A DNA stretch of 6,983 nt from Bacteroidota bacterium (GTDB taxonomy: Bacteria > Bacteroidota > Bacteroidia > CAMBQF01): contig JAIXUZ010000128.1 of the NCBI GenBank assembly GCA_027483285.1, positions 1 through 6,983 of the forward strand, read 5' to 3'. Each line of letters opens with the position of its first letter. The first letter of the stretch is position 1. Below, piece after piece: positions 1 through 6,494 of the stretch. The notes beneath the pieces were generated by a model. That model was given only the letters and a program-made list of their open reading frames with translations, did no database searches and was not told the DNA's origin. The position numbers were made by a program, and so were the translations under genes.

Positions 1-1412
1 GCACCTGCAAAGCGAGACCATTTAAAATCACCACCGCCACTGTTTACAGTTATCCAACGGTCGGCAAACGGTTCGTTCTCTTGTTCAAAGCCATCAACAA
101 AATTATAGTTAATGTCTTCCGCATTGGTATCGCTAACCTTTACAATAGCTTGTTTGGTTTTAGAGCTTGTGCCTTGGCTGTTAGTTACGGTTAAGGTAAC
201 ATCGTAAATTCCGGGAGTATTGTAGGTAACGGTTGGGTTTTGTGCAGTAGATGATGAGGGTGTTCCACCAGCAAAAGACCAATCCCATTGCGTTGGGCTG
301 CCATTCCACGACCCATCATTAAAACCAACAGATGAGCCTTTGCAAATCATAAACTCATCGGCAGCAAAATCAGCAATAGGCGAGCATACGTTGGGCGGAT
401 TATTATTAACACCCGTGGCGTTTAGGTTAGCTGTTTGTATAAGGTTTTTCCTTACAGTTATAGATGTTAAGGTAGCATCCATAATAGCTTTTTGACCTAC
501 AGTAAATATGTTTTGGCAGCTACCGTTGGTATAGTCCATGTAGTTGGTAAACATTTCGCCATTGGCCCCGGGGTTACTGCATGTATTTGTTTTAGGAAAA
601 GCCGGACAACCCGAATTAGCTTCCCGGTGAACAGGGGTATCGCCAACACCATCGCTACCGCAGGTTTGGTCGCCCCAAATATGGCGTAAGCCAAGCCAAT
701 GCCCAACCTCGTGTGTAACAGTGCGGCCTTTTCCATTGCTGCCGCCGGCAGGCGATACAGCTGTACCTATGCTGCCAATATAATCGTGGCGAATAACAAT
801 ACCATCGGTAGCTGCACCACCAAAATAAGGTAGCTGTGCGTAGCCCAATACAAAGCCTCCGGAAAGGCCTCCATTATCAATGCTTTTTACTACCCATACA
901 TTTAAGTATTGGTTGCGAGGCCAATAGCTGACACCTTTAGCTCCGTTGTCATCGCTGGCATTATTTGTTTTAGATGAATAAATCCTAACAATACCATCGG
1001 TACAATTACCTTGTGGGTCTTTATTAGCCAGGCGGAATTCAATATTACAATCGGCGGCCACCGCTTTAAATGGGGCAGGGGTATTGCCGGTATCGGCATT
1101 CAACCTGCGGAAGTCGGCATTTAATAAGTCAATCTGGTCTTCAATCTGTGCTTTAGAAATATTCTCAGGCCCCCCCTCGTGCAATACGTGGAATACTACA
1201 GGAATAATACGAACTGCTTTTTCGCCCGTTGGGTTATTAGCTGTATAGTCTGAAACAAGGTTTTCAAACTGTTGCTGCGGATCTACCGATGCAGGGCTTT
1301 TTTGAAGTTGTTTTAGGTAGTTAGTGTGGGTGCCGCATGATGTGTTCTGGGCCGAAACATTGGTAGCAAACATTACTGCAAATGCAGCCGTAGCCAATAA
1401 AATTTTCTTCAT
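1..1412 (-). CDS. Secreted M43 (pappalysin/cytophagalysin-type) zinc metalloprotease with PKD domain, C-terminus off window
   Basis: This is an exported zinc endopeptidase. Translation from the ATG at 1412 stays open for 470 codons to the window edge, so the 3' end is missing. Residues 1-21 form a signal peptide (MKK, hydrophobic core, VSA before Q). A pro-region follows, then the catalytic domain. The zinc site is HEVGHWLGLRHIWGD, with ligands H234, H238 and H244 and general base E235; this extended HExxHxxGxxH form followed by GD is the M43 signature. The Met-turn is NYMDY with M292. A PKD domain spans about residues 345-426 (WDWSFAGGTPSSS, YDVTLTVTN). The last 45 visible residues (FVDGFEQ..., FADRWITV) begin another beta-rich domain, possibly a MAM-like or choice-of-anchor fold. 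Family members often end in a T9SS sorting domain; here that would lie beyond position 1. No Shine-Dalgarno sequence precedes the start, but a good promoter does (1444-1474). The natural substrate cannot be read from the sequence. Confidence 0.93.
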   Translation of the reverse strand, partial: MKKILLATAAFAVMFATNVSAQNTSCGTHTNYLKQLQKSPASVDPQQQFENLVSDYTANNPTGEKAVRIIPVVFHVLHEGGPENISKAQIEDQIDLLNADFRRLNADTGNTPAPFKAVAADCNIEFRLANKDPQGNCTDGIVRIYSSKTNNASDDNGAKGVSYWPRNQYLNVWVVKSIDNGGLSGGFVLGYAQLPYFGGAATDGIVIRHDYIGSIGTAVSPAGGSNGKGRTVTHEVGHWLGLRHIWGDQTCGSDGVGDTPVHREANSGCPAFPKTNTCSNPGANGEMFTNYMDYTNGSCQNIFTVGQKAIMDATLTSITVRKNLIQTANLNATGVNNNPPNVCSPIADFAADEFMICKGSSVGFNDGSWNGSPTQWDWSFAGGTPSSSTAQNPTVTYNTPGIYDVTLTVTNSQGTSSKTKQAIVKVSDTNAEDINYNFVDGFEQENEPFADRWITVNSGGGDFKWSRFAG

Positions 1413-1443
1413 TTACGAAAGCGAGTTAATAAATCAGGTTATG

Positions 1444-1474
1444 CAAATATAACCAAAAATTGAAATTATTACAA
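1444..1474 (-). promoter_or_regulatory. Bacteroidota-type promoter of the M43 protease gene
   Basis: On the minus strand, TATATTTG (1451-1444) matches the Bacteroidota -7 consensus TAnnTTTG exactly. A TTG (1474-1472) lies 20 bases upstream as the -33 element. Transcription would start near 1437, giving a leader of about 25 nt before the ATG at 1412. The -33 TTG is the last sense codon of aroK, so the promoter is partly embedded in the upstream gene. This suggests the protease can be transcribed independently of the genes before it. Confidence 0.6.
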
Positions 1475-2014
1475 GCCTTGATGCCCCCTGAAAAGGTTGT
1501 TTAATGATGCTAATGCTGAATCAATGCTGTTGCATACCGCGTTGGCTTTCAGGTAATATGGCTCTCGCTTATTTAATAATTTATTGAGGTAAAGAGGCAG
1601 TTCATCGGGTTTGATATTTTTTAACAAAGGCCTTATGCTACTATCGTTTGTTAACTGTTTTGCAATGCTATCAATGGTTTGCGTGTAGTATAAGCTAATA
1701 CCATTGTTTTTTATATACTCTAAATTATTACTATAGCATGGGGTGCCGCCTCCGCAAGCCATTACAAACGAATGATTTAGCTGAGAATACGACGTTAAAG
1801 CGTGTGCCTCTATATTCCTGAACATATCTTCACCTGCGGCTTTAAAAATATATTCAATTGGCTGATCTTGTGTTTCTTCAATGTAATTATCTAAATCAAC
1901 AAAAGATATGTTTAGCCGGCTTGCTAATTCTTTGCCAAGAGTGCTTTTGCCAACACCAGGTAGGCCTATAATGTATATTTTTTGATGCACTAATTGATAT
2001 GTTAATAGGAACAT
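1469..2014 (-). CDS. aroK: Shikimate kinase
   Basis: This cytosolic enzyme phosphorylates the 3-hydroxyl of shikimate with ATP, the fifth step of the pathway to chorismate and aromatic amino acids. Numbering from the ATG at 2014 (181 residues; family about 160-180), the visible motifs are: Walker A GLPGVGKST (17-25); DLD (40-42), whose Asp contacts Mg or shikimate; GEDMFRNIE (61-69) with shikimate-binding R66; the GGG loop (88-90); RPLL (128-131) at the mobile LID; and R150 in KREPYY, a second substrate-binding Arg. All expected catalytic residues are present. The frame also opens 7 codons earlier at a TTG (2035), and a GTG at 1990 would give MHQKIYIIG, closest to the usual family N-terminus. 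I chose the first ATG, without support from a ribosome-binding site. It lies about 50 bp behind the acidic-protein gene and is probably co-transcribed with it. No other aromatic-pathway gene is visible nearby. Confidence 0.92.
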   Translation of the reverse strand: MFLLTYQLVHQKIYIIGLPGVGKSTLGKELASRLNISFVDLDNYIEETQDQPIEYIFKAAGEDMFRNIEAHALTSYSQLNHSFVMACGGGTPCYSNNLEYIKNNGISLYYTQTIDSIAKQLTNDSSIRPLLKNIKPDELPLYLNKLLNKREPYYLKANAVCNSIDSALASLNNLFRGHQGL

Positions 2015-2065
2015 AAGGTGCTTGCCAAAGCACAATAGATGATAGGAACTTAAAAAAACTCTGTT

Positions 2066-2518
2066 TTAATACAAGAGCTTACCGAAGTTAATCGATATAA
2101 GTTTAGGCCCTTCAAAATAAAAATCAACCATAGCATCTATAATGCTTAGTCGCTCTTCGCCCCATTCATGTACTTCGTTCTCAATCTCTTTGTAGGTCTT
2201 CTCTTCAAACAGGCTCTTTATTTGATCTTTATTTAAAGTAAAGATTCTTTGACCCCAAAGTATAGTATTAGGATTGCTTATCTCTGAACAAGAAAAATGA
2301 AAACCGGCTTCCTGTTCAAAGAAGATAGAATAGCCGCGGTCCCAGTAATGCCAGATAACCACATCAGTTTCTTCATCTTCATCGTGCATTTCGGTTTCTT
2401 CAGGGTCGCCCAAAGCGGTACGGATTTCTTCCATGGTCTGCCCAAAACGCACATTCTCAAAACCTTCGTTAATAAGAATTTCAATTTGGGTTGTTTCAGT
2501 GTGGGCTATAGTTTCCAT
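2066..2518 (-). CDS. Small acidic cytosolic protein of unknown function, apparently two-lobed
   Basis: I do not recognise this 150-residue protein. It has no signal peptide, membrane segment or lipobox, so it should be cytosolic. It is rich in Asp and Glu, with a dense acidic stretch at about residues 38-52. Its layout looks like an internal duplication. Residues 25-80 hold FGQTMEEIRTALGDPEE followed by beta-rich WHYWDRGYSIFFEQ; residues 92-147 hold FTLNKDQIKSLFEE followed by MVDFYFEGPKLISINFG. Each half is a helix with a 'GxT/S..EI..xLG'-like motif followed by strands, reminiscent of the small alpha/beta BamE/SmpA-like fold, but BamE proteins are exported lipoproteins and this is not. Immunity proteins of polymorphic toxins can be similarly small and acidic, yet no toxin gene is adjacent. 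It lies 36 bp behind the SDR and about 50 bp ahead of aroK. The ATG at 2518 is the first in frame, and the acidic reading frame supports it as a real gene. Confidence 0.8.
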   Translation of the reverse strand: METIAHTETTQIEILINEGFENVRFGQTMEEIRTALGDPEETEMHDEDEETDVVIWHYWDRGYSIFFEQEAGFHFSCSEISNPNTILWGQRIFTLNKDQIKSLFEEKTYKEIENEVHEWGEERLSIIDAMVDFYFEGPKLISINFGKLLY

Positions 2519-2540
2519 AGCTGTTATGTTTTTGCTGATA

Positions 2541-2548
2541 TAAATATA
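2541..2548 (-). promoter_or_regulatory. Possible internal -7 element upstream of the acidic-protein gene
   Basis: TATATTTA on the minus strand (2548-2541) differs from the Bacteroidota -7 consensus TAnnTTTG only in the last base. It sits in the 36-bp gap after the SDR stop, about 22 bases before the ATG at 2518. No clear TTG lies at the -33 distance. The gap is very A/T-rich, so a chance match is quite possible. If real, it would let the acidic protein and aroK be expressed without the SDR. Confidence 0.25.
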
Positions 2549-2554
2549 AACTAA

Positions 2555-3361
2555 TTATTTAAATGGCGAATTATTTTCTTTAGCCATTTCTTTAAATGTC
2601 AATTTGTCTACCCACGCGGGGAAAAGCTTGTTTAGCAGCACTACCAGTTTGCCCTGGCCCGTTAACACTATTAGCTTTTTACGTTTTACAATAGCGCTTA
2701 TCATGTGGCGGGCAACCTCGTCAGGCTGCATCATTTTTTGTTCATCGCGCGGGCTTTCGCCCTGTGCGCTGCCATCTTTACCCAAAGCAACGTTTCTAAT
2801 ATTAGAAGCCGTAAACCCGGGGCATACAGTTAAAACATTTATACCCTTATTAAGGTTCTCCACTCTAAGCGATTCTAAAAAGCCATTCATGGCAAATTTT
2901 GATGCCGAATAGCCTGTACGGCCCGGTAAGCCTTTAAAGCCTGCTATTGATGATACACCAACTACCGTGCCACCTGACTTTAATATATATGGTAATGCAT
3001 ATTTTGTGCAAAACACAGTTCCCCAAAAATTTACATCCATTAAGCGGCGCAAAACATCTAAATCTGCATCATTGAACAAGGCGCGCATAGATATACCGGC
3101 ATTGTTTACCAGAATATCTATCCTACCAAACGTTTTAATAGTTTGATCTATCAGGTTTTGGCAGTCAGCCTCTTTGCTAACATCTGTTGCTACAACCAGT
3201 GTTTTAGTGCCTTTTGCTTCTAATTCGGCTTTTAATGTACTTAAGGCATCAACACTACGGGCTGCTAAAACCACAATTGCACCTTGCGCAGCAAACTCTT
3301 TGGCACATGCTAAACCTATACCGCTTGATGCACCCGTAACTATTACTACTTTATCTTTCAT
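2555..3361 (-). CDS. Short-chain dehydrogenase/reductase (classical SDR, NADP-type)
   Basis: This is an NAD(P)-dependent oxidoreductase of the classical SDR family, 268 residues, acting on an unidentified alcohol or ketone. Motifs are in canonical order: TGASSGIG cofactor loop (9-16); AAR at the end of the second strand with R35, which suggests NADP(H) preference; D60 near the adenine; NNAG (86-89); and the catalytic tetrad N111, S138, Y151 and K155 (YSASK). PG (181-182) follows the sixth strand. The C-terminal tail (about 227-268, KRKKLIVLTGQGKLVVLLNK then FPAWVDKL) is longer and more hydrophobic than in FabG-type enzymes. It resembles the DHRS7/11-beta-HSD-like branch and may contact the membrane or a lipid substrate; that is inference. 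The start fits the family N-terminus (MKDKVVIVTGAS). The gene is the first of a probable three-gene minus-strand unit and is divergent from the zinc dehydrogenase. Co-location of two oxidoreductases does not establish a shared substrate. Confidence 0.93.
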   Translation of the reverse strand: MKDKVVIVTGASSGIGLACAKEFAAQGAIVVLAARSVDALSTLKAELEAKGTKTLVVATDVSKEADCQNLIDQTIKTFGRIDILVNNAGISMRALFNDADLDVLRRLMDVNFWGTVFCTKYALPYILKSGGTVVGVSSIAGFKGLPGRTGYSASKFAMNGFLESLRVENLNKGINVLTVCPGFTASNIRNVALGKDGSAQGESPRDEQKMMQPDEVARHMISAIVKRKKLIVLTGQGKLVVLLNKLFPAWVDKLTFKEMAKENNSPFK

Positions 3362-3488
3362 TTCAGTAAGTAAAGTAACTAAAGGAATGTGTATGAAAAA
3401 GGAATTATAATCTCATTTTTTCAACCCCTAGTTAACAATTTTAGTTTATCCTTGTTCTCTGCTACATTTACACAAATAAACTAAAATT
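3362..3488. promoter_or_regulatory. Divergent intergenic region between the SDR and zinc dehydrogenase genes
   Basis: These 127 A/T-rich bases must hold the start signals of two divergent genes. For the plus-strand dehydrogenase, TACATTTA (3463-3470) is one base off the TAnnTTTG -7 consensus, but no TTG lies at the right distance and the leader would be only about 12 nt. For the SDR, a TTG on the minus strand (3424-3422, within GGGGTTG) could serve as -33, but the matching -7 is poor. I see no convincing operator or hairpin. The existence of promoters here is implied by gene layout; their exact positions are not established. Confidence 0.4.
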
Positions 3489-4532
3489 ATGATAGGAGCA
3501 AAGGCGTATGCCATACATAGCAAAGAAGAAAAATTAGGCCCTTGGAGCTTTGAGCGCCGCGAGGTTGGGCCGAAAGATGTTCAGATAGAGATATTATACT
3601 GCGGGGTTTGCCACTCTGATATTCACCAGGCCCGCAGCGAATGGGGGCCTGCACGTTACCCCATGGTACCGGGGCATGAAATTGTAGGCCGTGTTACTAA
3701 AGTAGGCGCAGAAGTTACTAAGTTTAAAGAAGGTGATTTAGCTGGTATTGGCTGCTTAGTAGATTCTTGCCACGAATGTGAGAATTGCAAAAACGGACAG
3801 GAGCAGTTTTGTAAAAAAGGAGCAAGCGCTACATATAATTCAGTTGAGCAGGACAAAGTTACCCCAACCTACGGTGGCTACTCTGATAAGATTGTAACAA
3901 CTGAGAGCTTTGTAGTAAAAGTATCAGACAAATTGCCATTGGCAGGTGTTGCACCGTTGCTATGTGCAGGCATTACAACCTACTCGCCACTACGCAAATG
4001 GAAGATAGGCAAGGGGCATAAAGTTGCGGTATTAGGTTTGGGTGGCTTAGGCCACATGGCGGTTAAGTTTGCTGTATCGTTTGGTGCTGAAGTTACTGTG
4101 CTTAGTACATCGGCCAATAAAGAGGAAGATGCTAAGCGCCTGGGCGCACATAAGTTTGTAAATACCAAAAATGCCGACGAGGTAAAGGCTTATGCCAGTT
4201 ATTTCGATTTTATAGTTGATACCGTATCGGCACCGCACGATTATACTATGTACCTGCGTATGCTGGCTGTAAATGGCGTGCAAATTTGTGTAGGCATACC
4301 ACCAACACCAATGGAGTTTATGGGTTTTGCCTTAATAGGCGGCAACAGGGCTATTACGGGTTCATCAATAGGTGGTTTACCTGAAACCCAGGAAATGCTT
4401 GATTACTGTGCGGAGCATAACATAGTATCAGACGTTGAAGTAATTAATATTGCTATCATTAACGAGGCATACGACCGTATACTGAAAAGCGATGTTAAAT
4501 ACCGTTTTGTAATTGATTTGGCGACATTATAG
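3489..4532 (+). CDS. Zinc-dependent NADP-type alcohol/aldehyde dehydrogenase (cinnamyl-alcohol-dehydrogenase/YahK-like MDR)
   Basis: This cytosolic medium-chain dehydrogenase interconverts alcohols and aldehydes. In bacteria, relatives such as YahK mostly work as broad NADPH-dependent aldehyde reductases; the actual substrate is not readable here. The 347-residue length is typical. The catalytic zinc ligands are C41 (in GVCHSDIH), H63-E64 (in VPGHEIVG) and C159 (in LLCAGITTYSPL). Structural zinc ligands are C94, C97, C100 and C108. The Rossmann loop is GLGGLG (183-188). At the end of the next strand, STS (206-208) replaces the Asp that NAD-specific enzymes use, as in plant cinnamyl alcohol dehydrogenases, indicating NADP(H). 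The start gives the usual family N-terminus. The gene is monocistronic: divergent from the SDR and convergent with the deiminase. It ends in TAG followed directly by heptad repeats and a hairpin terminator. No key residue is missing. Confidence 0.95.
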   Translation: MIGAKAYAIHSKEEKLGPWSFERREVGPKDVQIEILYCGVCHSDIHQARSEWGPARYPMVPGHEIVGRVTKVGAEVTKFKEGDLAGIGCLVDSCHECENCKNGQEQFCKKGASATYNSVEQDKVTPTYGGYSDKIVTTESFVVKVSDKLPLAGVAPLLCAGITTYSPLRKWKIGKGHKVAVLGLGGLGHMAVKFAVSFGAEVTVLSTSANKEEDAKRLGAHKFVNTKNADEVKAYASYFDFIVDTVSAPHDYTMYLRMLAVNGVQICVGIPPTPMEFMGFALIGGNRAITGSSIGGLPETQEMLDYCAEHNIVSDVEVINIAIINEAYDRILKSDVKYRFVIDLATL

Positions 4533-4560
4533 TTTCCAGTTCACAGTTGGCGGTTGCCAG
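4531..4560 (+). repeat. Degenerate AGTTNNN heptad tandem repeat, left side of terminator
   Basis: Four consecutive 7-base units are visible: AGTTTCC at 4531, AGTTCAC at 4538, AGTTGGC at 4545 and GGTTGCC at 4552, then a partial AG. The first unit starts on the second base of the dehydrogenase TAG stop. The run therefore lies wholly in the 3' UTR and ends one base short of the hairpin stem. Function is unknown. See the oppositely oriented run at 4611-4652. Confidence 0.6.
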
Positions 4561-4561
4561 A

Positions 4562-4602
4562 AATGAAAAGAGCCCTTGAAATATTCAAGGGCTCTTTTCA
4601 TT
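4562..4602. terminator. Bidirectional intrinsic terminator between convergent genes
   Basis: This is a perfect 19-bp inverted repeat (4562-4580 pairing with 4584-4602) around a 3-base loop ATA. The stem contains the G/C-rich block GAGCCCTTGAA and its complement. Each outer arm supplies an A tract on one side and a T tract on the other (AAAAGAGCCC / GGGCTCTTTT), so the transcript from either strand ends in U-rich sequence after the stem. It lies 30 bp past the dehydrogenase stop and 49 bp past the deiminase stop. It should terminate both genes and limit collision of their transcripts. Confidence 0.92.
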
Positions 4603-4610
4603 ATAAATTG

Positions 4611-4652
4611 GATGACTCTTTACTATCAACTACAAACTAAGAACAACCAACT
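4611..4652 (-). repeat. Degenerate AGTTNNN heptad tandem repeat, right side of terminator
   Basis: Read on the minus strand there are six 7-base units from 4652 down: AGTTGGT (4652-4646), TGTTCTT (4645-4639), AGTTTGT (4638-4632), AGTTGAT (4631-4625), AGTAAAG (4624-4618) and AGTCATC (4617-4611). Five of six begin AGT and three begin AGTT. The first unit begins on the second base of the deiminase TAG stop. This mirrors the run on the other side of the hairpin, so each gene's transcript would carry AGUU heptads between stop codon and terminator. The units decay toward the hairpin. Confidence 0.5.
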
Positions 4653-6408
4653 ATTTAACCAATAGTTTTACTGTGTTTTTGGCCCTTGGGGTTTCTACCG
4701 TTACAAAGTACATACCCTGTGGTAGCATAGCTGCATTGATAAAGTAGTTAGAGGTGCCGGCAGGAATATCGCCATTATGCAGGTCGGCTATTTTTTGCCC
4801 AACCATATCGGTAATATAAACATGGGCATTGGTAGCGCCTTTGGCAAACACCGGTATACATGTTATTGTAGATGCAGGGTTAGGGTAAGGCAGCATAGCC
4901 TTTGCATCAACATCAATATTATGCAGGGCAGTGGTGTTTGTATCAATAGGGTCGCCCAGTATTTTAAAATTCCAGAAACCTGTTGGGGCTGTAATAGGCC
5001 TTACCTGCATTTTACCGCTGTTGGCCTGCCCTTCTATATAATAGAAAATACGTGTTGTAGGCAATTGCGGAGGAATGTTGGCTGTCCAAATGTTATTTGG
5101 CACGTCGGTATTAGTCATAGCCGCTGTTTGCCATACAATAGGTGAGGTAGTTGTATCGGTTGTCCAATATGTAACCCCACTTTGTATACCTGATTTATGC
5201 TGAATGCGTGCATTAACTGCATAGGGCGTTTGGTAGTTGTAGGTATCTTCCAGCTTTTGGTGTACAATAAGCAAAGGGTCTTTAACACCAATAGAATGGG
5301 TAATACAATGGATAGCGCCGCTTTGCTGTATAATATCAGTACAAGGGATACCTATAACTCGGTAGCCCGGCAGGTTTTCTTTTAATATTCGAATGGCCGT
5401 TGTATCATAAGCATTACCATATATAGGCAGCAAAAGAGTTTTATTTACAAATACAGCATTGGTATAGGTGTAATAATCGCCGTTATTATCGGGGTAATCT
5501 CCACCATTATCAGGTGGCTGTGGTATGCGGACTAACTTATAAGGTGTGCCAAAGTATGAGTTGAAATTACTCATTACATAGTTGATATTGGCTTCAATTT
5601 GTGGGCCATCGGATTCGCCTGTCGCATACTCACCTACCAAAAGGGTTTGCTCATCTAACAGTTTCATGTGCATATCAATATGGTGTATACCATCGTATGG
5701 CAGTATTTCCATTTTGATGTAGCGGTTGATGCCCATAAATTTCTTCATTATGGTATCAATCTGCGCTTCTGTTTTGGTTGGGTTTTCGTCTAATATCAAT
5801 TCAGAAGAAAACGCAGTACCTAAACCATCAGTCATGTAATTACCGCCGGTATGGATAAGCTTATTAGGGTCTAATGTTGTTTGGTATAAAGCAATACCGG
5901 CTTTAGCAGCAATGGCGCGGCATGTTGTATCATCTTTTGGGCGTGGGCGGTTATATGTCCAGTCTACATAAATCAACGAGTCTACATCGTTTACATAAAC
6001 AGAGTTAGCGCTATAATCGCGGGCCCATATACTGTTAAACGGAGTAATTATAAACTTTAGGTTGCTTGTAAGTGGTATGTTATTGCTGGTTAAGTTGCTT
6101 TTAACAGCAACCGAATCAGAACAAACGATATACACCTTACACTCTGTTTGGGCATACTTAATAATTTCGCGATGAATACCTGGAAAACCTGTCCATGTAA
6201 TAACCAGGGCATCAATTTCTTCCCATTGGCCCATATTGCGGAGTTTGCCTAATGGGGGCGATGTGTTGCCGGGTCTCTTCTCATCAAAAGAAGAAAGGTA
6301 CGATGGCATTAATTCTCTTTCGCCAGGAGCCCAACCTATGGGCAGTGTTTGGGCATTTAATGAAACAACACTAAAGAATGTTGCAATTGCGAGTACTATA
6401 CGTTTCAT
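4651..6408 (-). CDS. Secreted PPAD-like arginine deiminase (agmatine/peptidylarginine deiminase family) with Ig-like domain and T9SS sorting domain
   Basis: The family hydrolyses guanidino groups, turning arginine side chains into citrulline plus ammonia, or agmatine into N-carbamoylputrescine. The protein has 585 residues; P. gingivalis PPAD has about 556 and the same order of parts. Residues 1-20 are a signal peptide. The deiminase core is about 50-385, with W128-A-R-D131, H243-x-D245 (HIDMHMKLLD) and nucleophile C368 in GAIHCITH. NRPRP places R154 and R156 where PPAD has R152 and R154, which bind a substrate's C-terminal carboxylate; this favours a peptidylarginine enzyme over a cytosolic agmatine deiminase. 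An Ig-like domain (about 390-485) ends in NSGKMQVRPITAPTGFW. The T9SS type A sorting domain (about 505-585) has LPYPNP, GQKIADL, LPQGMYFVTVE and terminal KLLVK. The product should be exported by Sec and then T9SS to the surface or medium. The ATG at 6408 begins the signal peptide. Peptide specificity rests on motif matching alone. Confidence 0.93.
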   Translation of the reverse strand: MKRIVLAIATFFSVVSLNAQTLPIGWAPGERELMPSYLSSFDEKRPGNTSPPLGKLRNMGQWEEIDALVITWTGFPGIHREIIKYAQTECKVYIVCSDSVAVKSNLTSNNIPLTSNLKFIITPFNSIWARDYSANSVYVNDVDSLIYVDWTYNRPRPKDDTTCRAIAAKAGIALYQTTLDPNKLIHTGGNYMTDGLGTAFSSELILDENPTKTEAQIDTIMKKFMGINRYIKMEILPYDGIHHIDMHMKLLDEQTLLVGEYATGESDGPQIEANINYVMSNFNSYFGTPYKLVRIPQPPDNGGDYPDNNGDYYTYTNAVFVNKTLLLPIYGNAYDTTAIRILKENLPGYRVIGIPCTDIIQQSGAIHCITHSIGVKDPLLIVHQKLEDTYNYQTPYAVNARIQHKSGIQSGVTYWTTDTTTSPIVWQTAAMTNTDVPNNIWTANIPPQLPTTRIFYYIEGQANSGKMQVRPITAPTGFWNFKILGDPIDTNTTALHNIDVDAKAMLPYPNPASTITCIPVFAKGATNAHVYITDMVGQKIADLHNGDIPAGTSNYFINAAMLPQGMYFVTVETPRAKNTVKLLVK

Positions 6409-6425
6409 AGAATATTAATTCTATG

Positions 6426-6454
6426 CTAAGGTAACGATTTTAAAATACTACAAA
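6426..6454 (-). promoter_or_regulatory. Probable Bacteroidota-type promoter of the deiminase gene
   Basis: On the minus strand, TTTG (6454-6451) and TACCTTAG (6433-6426) are separated by 17 bases. The second differs from TAnnTTTG by one base. Transcription would begin near 6420, leaving a leader of about 11-12 nt before the ATG at 6408. A short imperfect inverted repeat (AGAAT/ATTCT arms) lies between promoter and start codon. The assignment rests on consensus match only. Confidence 0.4.
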
Positions 6455-6494
6455 CAGCAAATGAAAATATGAGAGCAAAATGCTGAATAACAGA

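Noticed and set aside
1169..1177. Run of seven G (minus strand) inside the protease gene, a possible phase-variation tract.
   Set aside because: The frame is intact through it, encoding E-G-G-P. Seven is short for a contingency tract, and no alternative frame or repeat supports switching.
2297..2554. Open plus-strand frame opposite the acidic-protein gene.
   Set aside because: The minus frame has a coherent acidic, structured protein and operon-like spacing. The plus frame has no family features and ends in the intergenic gap.
4777..5145. Open plus-strand frame of 122 codons opposite the deiminase.
   Set aside because: It lies antisense to a strongly supported coding sequence, is rich in Cys and Arg, has no recognisable domain, and is best explained as a shadow frame.
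1..6408. Functional pairing of the M43 protease with the deiminase, as gingipains pair with PPAD.
   Set aside because: Characterised M43B enzymes such as ulilysin favour Arg on the P1' side, which would not create the C-terminal Arg that PPAD uses. The genes are also far apart in separate transcription units.
6466..6486. Small inverted repeat AGCA/TGCT after the beta-helix gene as a terminator.
   Set aside because: A 4-bp stem with no G/C-rich core or T tract is too weak to call.
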